DNA of 64,000 bases from Heliopora coerulea (lineage: Eukaryota; Cnidaria; Anthozoa; Scleralcyonacea; Helioporidae): the NCBI GenBank assembly GCA_030142905.1, contig JASJOG010000106.1:620001-684000 (forward strand), read 5' to 3'. This document shows positions 35,041-43,218 of this stretch, in pieces (within the stretch, counting starts at the first letter, position 1; the number at the start of each line of letters is the position of its first letter). The notes beneath the pieces were generated by a model that saw only the letters and a program-made list of their open reading frames with translations, had not been told where the DNA came from and did no database searches. A program made the position numbers and the translations under genes.

Positions 35041-36243
35041 TTATATGTTTTGAATATTTTCTTGTGCGATCCAAGAGTTATGTTTGTTATCATAACCTAA
35101 CCACTTTACCAACACCATATTTTTTCCTTTCACTTTTTTTCTTTTTAATATTTTCTCAACTCTATACACATCATCCTTTTTATTCACAGCAGATAGTTCC
35201 TGTTCATAAAATTTCCCAATGATTGGTTCTCCTTCTAAATCTTCCACTTCATACATGTTTGGATCACCTCTGAATACTTTTACAATTTTAAAAATTTCTT
35301 CTGTAAAATTAGCTTCATAACCTTTTGTGAAGATATTCTTATATTTAGAAATCCTAACAGTATCACCAATTCTGAATTTAGGTAAAGGTAAATCTCCTAA
35401 TGGGTAACCATATAGTGTAATCCACACTTGGTCTTTGTTAGACTTGTTCACATCAGCAGGTTTCATTAATATACTACTGCGTTTAGTATTATTATAATTA
35501 TTCACAAGGTTACTCAAAACGGAGCTTCGCTCGCCGCTTCGTTCACTTCGTTCACTATCAATCCAATTATAAATTCCCTTGCTGTAGAAATATTTCCACA
35601 TGGATGTTTTTAGAGTTCTGTTAAATCTTTCAACTATAGCTGCTTTTCTATCAGAGTTTGTGGAAAAATATTTAACATTATGTTTTTTCAATAGTTCTTT
35701 TACACCTACATTGTAAAATTCTTTTCCTTCATCAAATTGATCGACTTTTGGGTATTTACCAAATCTTTCTTTAAACTGTTTTAATAATTCATCCACAGCT
35801 TTTGTCATGTTTTTAGTATCTTTTCTGTAAACAGGAATAGCGAATGCATATCTACTTAAAATTTCAACAGCTGACAATATCCAATAATATCCTTTGTTCT
35901 GGTTTTTACCGCCTTGGCGGCCAGCTCCGCTGTATTTTCCCATATCAACCAAATCCATTTGTATTTGATCACCTAAATCTTTGACAAATGTTCTTTGGAA
36001 TTTATACCTTCTAACAATTGGTTTGTATCTTGTAAAAGTATCTTGTGTTTTTAACCAGTCTTGTACAATTTTTCTACTAACGTTTAATCCCTTTTCTTTT
36101 GCTTTTTGATAAAGTCTTTCTGCAGATTGATAACCTGTTTCTGGGTTGTAGTAAATGTCTCTCAATTCTTGTTCAATAACAAACATGTTGGGAAAGCCGT
36201 CTTTATCACTCATGTTCACTTCGTTCACACGCTTCGCGTTCAT
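35041..36243 (-). CDS. Retroviral-type integrase with C-terminal chromodomain
   Basis: This inserts the linear element into the host genome and makes the 6-bp duplication. It has 400 residues. An N-terminal helical region comes first, then the rve core with the acidic triad visible as QMDLVDM (Asp), VDQFDEGKEF (Asp) and AAIVERFNRTLK (Glu). An SH3-like region (FRIGDTVRISKY) follows, then a chromodomain (YRVEKILKRKK...VKWLGYDNKHNSW) that likely reads histone marks. The frame is open. Three palindrome inserts are in frame: after the first Met (36213-36240), between the first Asp and the next strand (35909-35932), and after the Glu (35522-35557). A shorter start at ATG 36213 is possible. Confidence 0.93.
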   Translation of the reverse strand: MNAKRVNEVNMSDKDGFPNMFVIEQELRDIYYNPETGYQSAERLYQKAKEKGLNVSRKIVQDWLKTQDTFTRYKPIVRRYKFQRTFVKDLGDQIQMDLVDMGKYSGAGRQGGKNQNKGYYWILSAVEILSRYAFAIPVYRKDTKNMTKAVDELLKQFKERFGKYPKVDQFDEGKEFYNVGVKELLKKHNVKYFSTNSDRKAAIVERFNRTLKTSMWKYFYSKGIYNWIDSERSERSGERSSVLSNLVNNYNNTKRSSILMKPADVNKSNKDQVWITLYGYPLGDLPLPKFRIGDTVRISKYKNIFTKGYEANFTEEIFKIVKVFRGDPNMYEVEDLEGEPIIGKFYEQELSAVNKKDDVYRVEKILKRKKVKGKNMVLVKWLGYDNKHNSWIAQENIQNI

Positions 36244-36264
36244 TTATTTTTATTAAAATAAACA
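36244..36264. promoter_or_regulatory. 21-bp divergent start region
   Basis: Only 21 all-A/T-like bases separate the integrase start codon (minus) from the start codon at 36265 (plus). Any promoters for the two gene blocks must lie here or inside the genes. Confidence 0.55.
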
Positions 36265-37946
36265 ATGAATTCAACTGAAGAATTTGAAAGAAAATATTAA
36301 GGGAAAAATTATGATTATGTTATGAAAAATATTAAAGAAGATGTTGAATTGGAGAAAAAATATTTTAAAAAAAAATATCCATACGCAGACATGTCAAAGT
36401 TTACTTTTGAAGCTGATTTTGATAAAAATGCTGTCTTCCAAGGTTATCATATTTGGTTTAAAAATAATCTCTATACCTCAACAGATATAAATTCAGATAC
36501 ATTTAAAAATGATCCAAATATGACAAAATATTTAACAATAAATAAACCAAAACCAAAATTTCCAAAAATTTGGAAACTTGGAGGAAGTATACAAGAATTA
36601 CCAAGAGGAAAAAGACATGTTGGTTATACAGGAAAATCATATTATATGGATGAATTTCCTACACAATATGTTTTAAGTTATCCTATTAACCAGTTTAGAA
36701 TTTATGTAAACAATACAGATTATTTTCAAAGTAATTTACCCGGATTGAATCCACCACGTGGTATAACTACAGATGATAATGCAAAATGGTCTCTAAATGA
36801 GTCATATTTTCAAAGCATTATAGGAACATGGATTGCAACTTATGGATGTTGAATTTCAATACAACATTATTTTTTTCAGCTGATGTTCCAAAACAAATTA
36901 CATCATTTATGAGATTTCATCTATATTTTACAGTTAGAAGAATTATGTGGCAATTGAGAAACGGTGATGATAAAACATTTTATAAATTTAATGCTGGTTT
37001 TTTAAAAGATCACTATCCAAAATGGACTTGGCAAGAAATTTCAGGAAAAAAAAGACACATTGGAGATTCTCATGCAATTGATATGAGTACACCATGGCCA
37101 GGATATCAACACGGTCCAGGGCAACTCAGAGACACACAAAATGATTATAAAAAATTTGTTCGAAAATTGTCAAATGGATTAATCAAAAAGGGAACAGAAT
37201 TATTAAATCATTCCATTGAAGCATATCTTTATGCAATCCTTGGAGCACAAGCTAGGACAAGACAAAGTATTGTTTCAAATAGAGCTTCAGCATTAGAAAC
37301 ACAAAAAGTTTTTAGACAAATTTTTGAAGATTCTATAATAAATTATGATACGACAACATGGATTAATAATATGAATCAAGCAATTTCGTCAACTAATGTA
37401 GTTTTAAATACTGCTATAAGTCCAACGTTATGGTTGATTCCATCATCTTTAATTATTTTAAAAGAACCTATTGATGGTTATAATAATAAATTAAAAGTTT
37501 CTGATGAAAATATGGTTTTTGGAATTAATGAAAATTTAAATTATTACGGGGTTAAAGAACACGGCGGAGCCGGTGCAATCGAACGAAGTTCTCAGGACCA
37601 AAGGTCCAGCGCTGTAAAAAAACAACTGGGAGCGCATGACTTGAAAAAATTAGAAACATTAGGAACTGAACAAAAACCAAAGACCAATAAACAGCCTTTG
37701 GTTGCTAAAGTAACAAAAAACAGCAAACAGTTGAAAACCGGCGGAGTCGACACAATCGAACAAAGTTCTCATCGACCAGAGGTCTAATCTGACAAAGTCC
37801 TCAGCGCTAATAGCGCAGCAGCGAAGCTGCAGGACCGAAGGTCCAGCGCTGTTATAACAACAACCACAGCACCTACAGGTGATAATTTAATTATTTTATC
37901 TTTATCAATAATTGGTGGAATATTAATTGCACGGTACGTGCTTTGA
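36265..37946 (+). pseudogene. Conserved Polinton structural protein of unknown function with C-terminal membrane anchor, broken
   Basis: The frame starts at ATG 36265 and meets TAA at 36298. It is open again to TGA 36837-36854, where a frame change moves it to the frame of 36828-37787. A TAA at 37785 then lies inside a palindrome string, and the same frame runs on to 37946. Motifs include FPKIWKLGG, VGYTGKSYYMDE, IYVNNTDYF, NESYFQSIIGTWIATYG and NGLIKKGTELLNHSIEAYLY. The end (NLIILSLSIIGGILIARYVL) is a single membrane anchor. Palindrome strings at 37562-37616 and 37740-37844 encode the linker before the anchor. I recall relatives in cnidarian elements but no function. A membrane-bound virion component is a guess. 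Confidence 0.6.
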
Positions 37947-37985
37947 GAAACAAAGTTTTGAATCAAAATATATATTATAAAATAA

Positions 37986-38695
37986 ATGACAATATCTTTA
38001 AAAATCTTCATTACAAAAGATGAAACCAGTGAAAGCGGCCCACAAAGTGGGTCAGAAAAAATAATTCCATTAGACGAGCCACTTGTTCAGAGATGTTTGT
38101 AAAATCAGTAAGTATATTTTGGAATTTTAATAATTTATATAAAAATATTCATCATTTTAGTAATGATACACAAGGTGCTAATAGAAAAATTGACTTCAAA
38201 GACGGATATTATACCTTTAATATTTTAAAAACTGAATTAGAAAATGTCGGTGCAATTGAACTGGAACAAATTGATTTTTCTGGAAAATGTACAATAAAAT
38301 CAGATAAAACATTAAATTTACAAACATTTGGTCCAATCATAGGATTTCCAGAAAATAAAGTTATACAAGCAAATACATTAACAGAGAGTGACAGCGTGGT
38401 AAATATTAATAACAACTTGGAATATGTAAACATAAGCTGTAATATGATTGATAAAAGTAAAAATTTTGTAAATGGTAAAAGAAGTAATGTACTTATTCAA
38501 GTTCCAATAACAACAGAACAAACACTAAAAGGAAGTGTTTCTAAAATTTATCCACCTGAAGAAACAGGAGGAATAAAATTATCAAATGGAATTTATAATG
38601 AATTAATATTCAAAGTAGAAGGAAACCATGGTAGTGGTCCACAAGGTGGTTCATCTTCAATTGGAAATGTTTTATTAGAAATTATTATTAAATAA
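37986..38695 (+). pseudogene. Putative minor capsid (penton-like) protein, frame break near start
   Basis: It starts ATAAATG at 37986. The first 38 codons end at TAA 38100, and the body continues from about 38093 in another frame to TAA 38695 (ORF of 200 residues). The body has the beta-rich pattern of Polinton minor capsid proteins: a mid-protein GPIIGFPE, then NNNLEYVNISCNMID, NVLIQVPITT, and a terminal SNGIYNELIFKVEG. The penton assignment is by pattern and position only. The stop codon TAA is followed at once by the ATG of the fibre gene. An N-terminal GPQSGSEK segment is short and variable. Confidence 0.55.
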
Positions 38696-40675
38696 ATGAG
38701 TTTATTTTACGGATATGAAAAAGTTAGCGATAATATAACAGGAGGTCTCCCAACAACAGGAGGTACAATGACCGGTAATATTAACATAGGCTCAAACCAT
38801 ATAATAACATCAGTTGACCCAACAGAAAATACACATTTAGCGAGGAAGAAATATGTAGACGACAAAGTGAGCAAAGCGAAAGGTTCAGGAAATTTATCAG
38901 GGACTTCATCGGGAAATTATTTATTAAAAACTGGAGGCACAATGACGGGAAATATAAGTATGGGAAATAACAGAATTACAACAACTGTGAATCCTGTGAG
39001 TGATAAAGACCTTTGTAGGAAAAAATATGTGGATGATCAAGATTCTAGAAAATTATCAGTAACAGGAGGAACAATGTCTGGAAATATTGTAATGGGAAAT
39101 AATAAAATTCAAACAACTTCAGATCCCGCAGGTGATAAAGACCTTTCCCGTAAAAAATATGTGGATGACCAAGATTCTAGAAAATTATCTTTGACAGGTG
39201 GAACAATGACTGGAAACTTGAATATGGGATCAAATAAAGTCTTATCAAGTGCAACACCTTCAAATAATAATGATCTCACAACAAAATCATATGTGGACGG
39301 AAACTTTATTAAAATGGAAAAAGTCACTTGGTTGGGTGTTGAAAGAAGTAAAATTAAAAGAGATATTTACACAAATACTTATCAAGTTTTAACCTCAAAA
39401 GATCCAGACTATAAAGATGCTCTTTCAAGAAAAAAATATGTGGATGATAGAGATAACACCAGATTACCTTTATCAGGAGGAACAATGACAGGTGATATCA
39501 CAATTGGGAATAATAAAATCATCACAACTTCAGATCCAAACAGCGACAATTCACTCACAAGAAAAAAATATGTGGATGATCAAGATGATACAAAATTGTC
39601 TTTATCTGGAGGAACAATGACTGGTGATATAACAATTGGAAATAATAAAATTATTTCTTCAACAAATCCCACACTTCAAACACATTTGACGAGAAAAAAA
39701 TATGTTGATACAAAATTATCAAAAACAGGTGGAACAATGACTGGAGATTTGGACATGGGAAATCATCATATTCTTCATGCAGCAAATTATTCTCCTTCTT
39801 CTAATCAACATTCTGTAAATAGAAAATATGTAACAAATTGGTCAATTCCAAATACTGTTGCAAATATTTATAATTTACAAATGGATGATGAAGGAATTTT
39901 TGATGTGAAAGATGATGATAATTATATAGAATATATTGGAAGCAATAAAAAGGTTGAAAAACTTTTTAATTTGTCAAGAAAAAAAGATTGGAATTTCAAA
40001 CAAGATGATACAAACAAACAACCATTTTTCAAAAAATCCACAATTAATAATAATTTTTATTGTGTCCAATATCTTGGATCAAACAGTAACAATTTACATT
40101 TAGTTAGTACACAAGATATTTTAAGCAATCAACACTTGAATTTTTATTTTGTATATGGTTTAAAATCATTAAATTCGTCTAACAATGAGGTATCGTTGTT
40201 TAAAATCATAGATAATGAAACAGTAAGTTAACCAACTCCTTTTAATTTTGGTATTTCTTATCGTAATTCATTATTATATATCACAAATTCATCCTCGTCT
40301 GCAATTTCAAATAGCAGATGGCAATTGAAAGCAAATGCAAAAGAAATAAACAAATTAATATGTCTTTCTGTACATTGGGATCAAAATAACCTCAGTGGTG
40401 GTAAAAAAGGAAAACTTTATGTGAATGGAAAAGAAATTGTTTCTTTCCTTACAAGTAGTAAATTATCTCACAATTCAAATAGTAATTCACATATGAAATT
40501 TTATCTTGGATCAAAAAATAAAGACCACGGAAAAATGGATGGAGAAATATTATATGTATATGTTTCAACAAGAAAAATGAAATATCCAGAAATTGTTTTA
40601 AATCATTATCTTCTTTGTAAAAAATATGGTGTTGATTTTGACGAAGATGAAATATTAAAATATATAGCTAAATAA
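38696..40675 (+). pseudogene. Fibre protein with phage tail-fibre-like repeats, one internal stop
   Basis: A single frame of 660 codons is interrupted once by TAA at 40229-40231. Residues about 15-370 are eight repeats of about 42 residues with the pattern L-x-x-GGTMTG-(N/D)-I-x-(M/I)-G-N-N-(K/R)-I, then DP, then L-(T/S)-RKKYVDD. One repeat has lost GGTM. The same pattern builds tail fibres of many bacteriophages. The end beyond the stop (RWQLKANAKEINKL, GKLYVNGKEIVSF, MKFYLGSKNKD) resembles a LamG/lectin-like jelly roll that could bind glycans. It probably forms a trimeric receptor-binding spike. GTAAGT just before the stop raises an intron, but read-through sequence looks coding. Confidence 0.75.
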
Positions 40676-40954
40676 ATTTTAAATACATTTTGAATAACTT
40701 TGAATAAATTTTGAATAACCACAAATGTTATTTAAAATTTACTTGAACTGCTTTGCAGTACTTTTAGGTTTATTTAATTTTATTCATAAATAACTTTGAA
40801 TAAATTTTAAATAACTTTTAAATAACTTTGAATAAATTTTAAATAACATTTGTGGTTATTTAAAATTTACTTGACTTTTATTTAATTTTATTCATAAATA
40901 ACTTGTAAATAACTTTGAATAAATTCTAAATAAAAAAAATAAAATTATAAATAA
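40676..40954. repeat. AT-rich intergenic repeats
   Basis: Repeats of AATAACTTTGAATAAATTTT and of TTATTTAAAATTTACTTGA run here, including an inverted pair AACCACAAATGTTAT / ATAACATTTGTGGTT. One triloop palindrome, ACTGCTTTGCAGT, is near 40748. No gene. Confidence 0.8.
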
Positions 40955-41492
40955 ATGAGTGAACAAAGCGATCGACCAGAGGTATCATCGGACAAAGTCC
41001 TCAGCAGCGAAGCTGCAACAAACTGTGAAAGCTGATAAACAACCAAAGGTTGATAAAGTAACAGCAGTTGAAAAAACCGTGAAAGAAAAAGACCCAAGAA
41101 AAGTAGAATTGGGAAAAAGATTGGCAAAAATTTCAAAAGAAGCAAAAGAAAGAAAAGCAAGACAGCGAAGCGAAGTAGAAAATAAACAATCGTCCGAAGA
41201 AAACCGCGCAAAAGAAATAACTGACTACATAGATTTTGGACCTTCCGCTTTGCGGTATTTTATTGGCGGTGTGACGCTTGTTGCCACACTTGGAGGGTTA
41301 TATTATCCATATAAAAGAGACAAAAGAGAAAGCGATCGAAGGGAAGAAAAAGACAGCGAAGCGATCGACCGAATGTCTAATCAAAGCAACAAGTTCAAAA
41401 ATAATGTAAAAAATAAGAATGACTATCAAATTAATAAAAGTGGACCCTCACGCTTCGCGACGGCTACGCCGTGTTCTATTGAAAACCTGTAA
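40955..41492 (+). pseudogene. Basic single-pass membrane protein, frame break in palindrome string
   Basis: ATAAATG at 40955 reads into a palindrome string (40975-41016) encoding SDRPEVSSDKVLSSEAA. The long frame that follows (to TAA 41492) is one base out of phase, so the break lies in or beside the string. The rest has a lysine-rich helix (KDPRKVELGKRLAKISKEAK), one hydrophobic segment (YFIGGVTLVATLGGLYYPY) and a charged tail with more palindromes. I recall the DPRKVELGKRLAKISKEAKE block in relatives but no function. A virion membrane protein is plausible. Confidence 0.55.
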
Positions 41493-41508
41493 GGACCTTA
41501 CAGGTTTT
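41482..41508 (+). terminator. Hairpin at gene 3' end
   Basis: AAAACCTGTAA and TTACAGGTTTT form an 11-bp perfect stem around GGACC, overlapping the stop codon of the gene before it. A T-run and A-run follow. Confidence 0.55.
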
Positions 41509-41540
41509 TAATAAAAAAAAATTTTTATGTATATAAATAA

Positions 41541-41774
41541 ATGAATGAAATGAATAGAAAAGAAGCTATGAATGAATTATATGATTCTACACTAATTACA
41601 TTGGGTGCTGTGGGAATTGGAATGATAACAAGAAGAGTATTTAGTGATGGTTTGTCAACTCCGGCTAGTTTAGTGTCTACCTTAAAACTTACAGCAGCTG
41701 TAGGATTATCAACACTTGGAATTAAATATGCACAAGACAAAAAGTGGATTCCTGAGAACCCTTTTAAACAATAA
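41541..41774 (+). CDS. Small two-helix membrane protein
   Basis: The 77 residues start at ATAAATG with TATATAAA just upstream. There are two hydrophobic segments, TLITLGAVGIGMITRRVF and LVSTLKLTAAVGLSTLGIKY. It is intact and similar in layout to small membrane proteins encoded next to structural genes in related elements. Function unknown. A second in-frame ATG lies three codons on. Confidence 0.6.
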   Translation: MNEMNRKEAMNELYDSTLITLGAVGIGMITRRVFSDGLSTPASLVSTLKLTAAVGLSTLGIKYAQDKKWIPENPFKQ

Positions 41775-41821
41775 ACCAACAAAGCTGATAAAACAAAAAT
41801 AGAAGATTTTTTTAAAAATAA

Positions 41822-42271
41822 ATGGAAACAGTAATTGGTGGATTATTTAATGCAGTTGGATTTGCGGGTGCTGGATTTCTATTTTCAAAATTAAATCATT
41901 CTGGATATGAAAAAGAGATAAAAAGACATAATGAAGCAATGGAAAAACTGAGTGAAGCGAAGGAAAAATGGTATGAAGAGCAAGTGAAAAGAAAAGAAGA
42001 AATTGAAAAATTAAGACAGCAATTATCTGATGCAAATGCTGATATAAATAGAACAAACATGTCCTTGAAAACTCTTGCGGAAGCGCAGCAACGCGAGCAA
42101 GCTCTTAATAATCGTTTTAAAAATTTACAAAATGAATACAATAATACAGCAGAAAATGAACCAAAATTGGAAGATTATTATAAACCATCAGATCAAATGA
42201 AAGAATATCAAAATGTTGCTTTTTTTCTGGTTGGAATCTCAGGAGGCAACATAGTTTATAAATTTGTATAA
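41822..42271 (+). CDS. Coiled-coil protein with membrane segments at both ends
   Basis: The 149 residues are intact and start at ATAAATG. A glycine-rich hydrophobic N-terminus (VIGGLFNAVGFAGAGFLF) is followed by a charged coiled coil of about 70 residues (KEEIEKLRQQLSDANADINR), then DYYKPSDQMKEYQ and a C-terminal hydrophobic segment (VAFFLVGISGGNIVYKFV). I recognise this arrangement, including SDANADIN and PSDQMKEYQ, from cnidarian Polinton-like elements. No function is known to me. It may span or tether an inner virion membrane. Confidence 0.7.
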   Translation: METVIGGLFNAVGFAGAGFLFSKLNHSGYEKEIKRHNEAMEKLSEAKEKWYEEQVKRKEEIEKLRQQLSDANADINRTNMSLKTLAEAQQREQALNNRFKNLQNEYNNTAENEPKLEDYYKPSDQMKEYQNVAFFLVGISGGNIVYKFV

Positions 42272-42288
42272 TGGTATAAATAAAATAA

Positions 42289-42381
42289 ATGGATACTATT
42301 GTGATGTTTGGAATTATAATTATTTCTTCAATATTGCTTTTTGGTTTAACAATAAAACTTTTTCAATGTTTGAAATGTTAA
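42289..42381 (+). CDS. 30-residue single-pass membrane micropeptide
   Basis: ATAAATG starts a frame of 30 residues, nearly all hydrophobic (FGIIIISSILLFGLTI), with a CLKC end. Its support is the strict start motif and its place 17 bp after the coiled-coil gene. Chance is possible in such AT-rich DNA. Confidence 0.4.
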   Translation: MDTIVMFGIIIISSILLFGLTIKLFQCLKC

Positions 42382-42423
42382 GAAAAAAATTTGTTCTTAA
42401 ATAAAAAATAATATATAATAAAA

Positions 42424-42764
42424 ATGAACAATCAAAGTCATTATACTGTTAAACAATTGAGAGATATTGCAAAAGAAAAAAAAATAAAATATTATAAAAC
42501 TTACAAAAAAATGAGCTTGAAAAAATACTGGGTTTGGAAATTAGTAAACCTAATGAAAAGTTTGAAAAATATTGTAGAGAAAAAATGAAAAAACCAACAC
42601 CAATAATTATTATAAACAAAGAAACAGGATAAATTTTCAATTTTAAAAGTCTTTATTCTACCGCAAAAAATTTTAACCTAAATGCAGAAAGCATCAAGTA
42701 CAGAATTAAAGCAAAAAAAGATTTGAAAATTAATGGTCAAACATTTTTGGTTTTTTCTGAATAA
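42424..42764 (+). pseudogene. SAP-like plus NUMOD-like small protein, broken
   Basis: The N-terminus (HYTVKQLRDIAKEKKIKYY) looks like a SAP/HeH DNA-binding helix pair. A frame change in the poly-A run near 42510 moves to a frame reading LEKILGLEI and then PIIIINKETG. A TAA at 42630-42632 follows, and the same frame continues as FNFKSLYSTAKNFNLNAES to TAA 42764. That segment resembles the NUMOD1 helix-turn-helix found beside homing-type nucleases and in some Polinton polymerase neighbours. A triloop palindrome (AAGCATTTTGCTT, 42763-42775) marks the 3' end. A DNA-binding role is inferred from the two weak domain matches. Confidence 0.5.
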
Positions 42765-42806
42765 GCATTTTGCTTTTAAAGAAAAATTTTTATATAATAA
42801 AAAACA

Positions 42807-43037
42807 ATGAATCAAGAAGTTGAAATATTTTTAAAACCAGAAAATTATGAAAATAATGATAAAGACTATTTATATTATATTTTTACTAAAGAAATTTCTA
42901 AACTTTCAGGTGAAGGAGAATTATTACCACATCATGAATTTACAATAAATTATGATGAAAAATTTTGTATTTTTAGTGATTTTGAAATTGATTATGAAAC
43001 CGAAGAAAAATTTATACAAATTATAAAATTATTTTGA
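42807..43037 (+). CDS. Small acidic protein, hypothetical
   Basis: The 76 residues are open and preceded by TATATAATAAAAAACA. It is acidic (IDYETEEKF, KLSGEGELLPHHEF) with no membrane segment. No family is recognised. A hairpin and T-run lie between it and the polymerase gene. Confidence 0.45.
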   Translation: MNQEVEIFLKPENYENNDKDYLYYIFTKEISKLSGEGELLPHHEFTINYDEKFCIFSDFEIDYETEEKFIQIIKLF

Positions 43038-43139
43038 AACCAAGACCAAAAATAAATTTATTAATTAATATTTTTATATTTAATTATTGAAGACATTTGG
43101 TTCGCTTTGCTCACATCCGCTGTGCGGTCGTGTGTGGTT

Positions 43140-43178
43140 AAGAATAAAAATCAGATGATTTTTATTCTTTTTTTTTTT
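43140..43178 (+). terminator. Hairpin plus T-run
   Basis: AAGAATAAAAATCA and TGATTTTTATTCTT form a perfect 14-bp stem with a 2-base loop, followed by a run of T. It precedes the polymerase gene and follows a small gene on the same strand, so it fits a transcript end. Confidence 0.6.
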
Positions 43179-43218
43179 TACATCATTTTGCATTTAAAGA
43201 AAAAAAATATATAAATAA

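Noticed and set aside
40223..40317. Short intron in the fibre gene (GTAAGT to an AG near 40314)
   Set aside because: The sequence between reads as plausible protein in the same frame apart from one stop, so a nonsense change is simpler.
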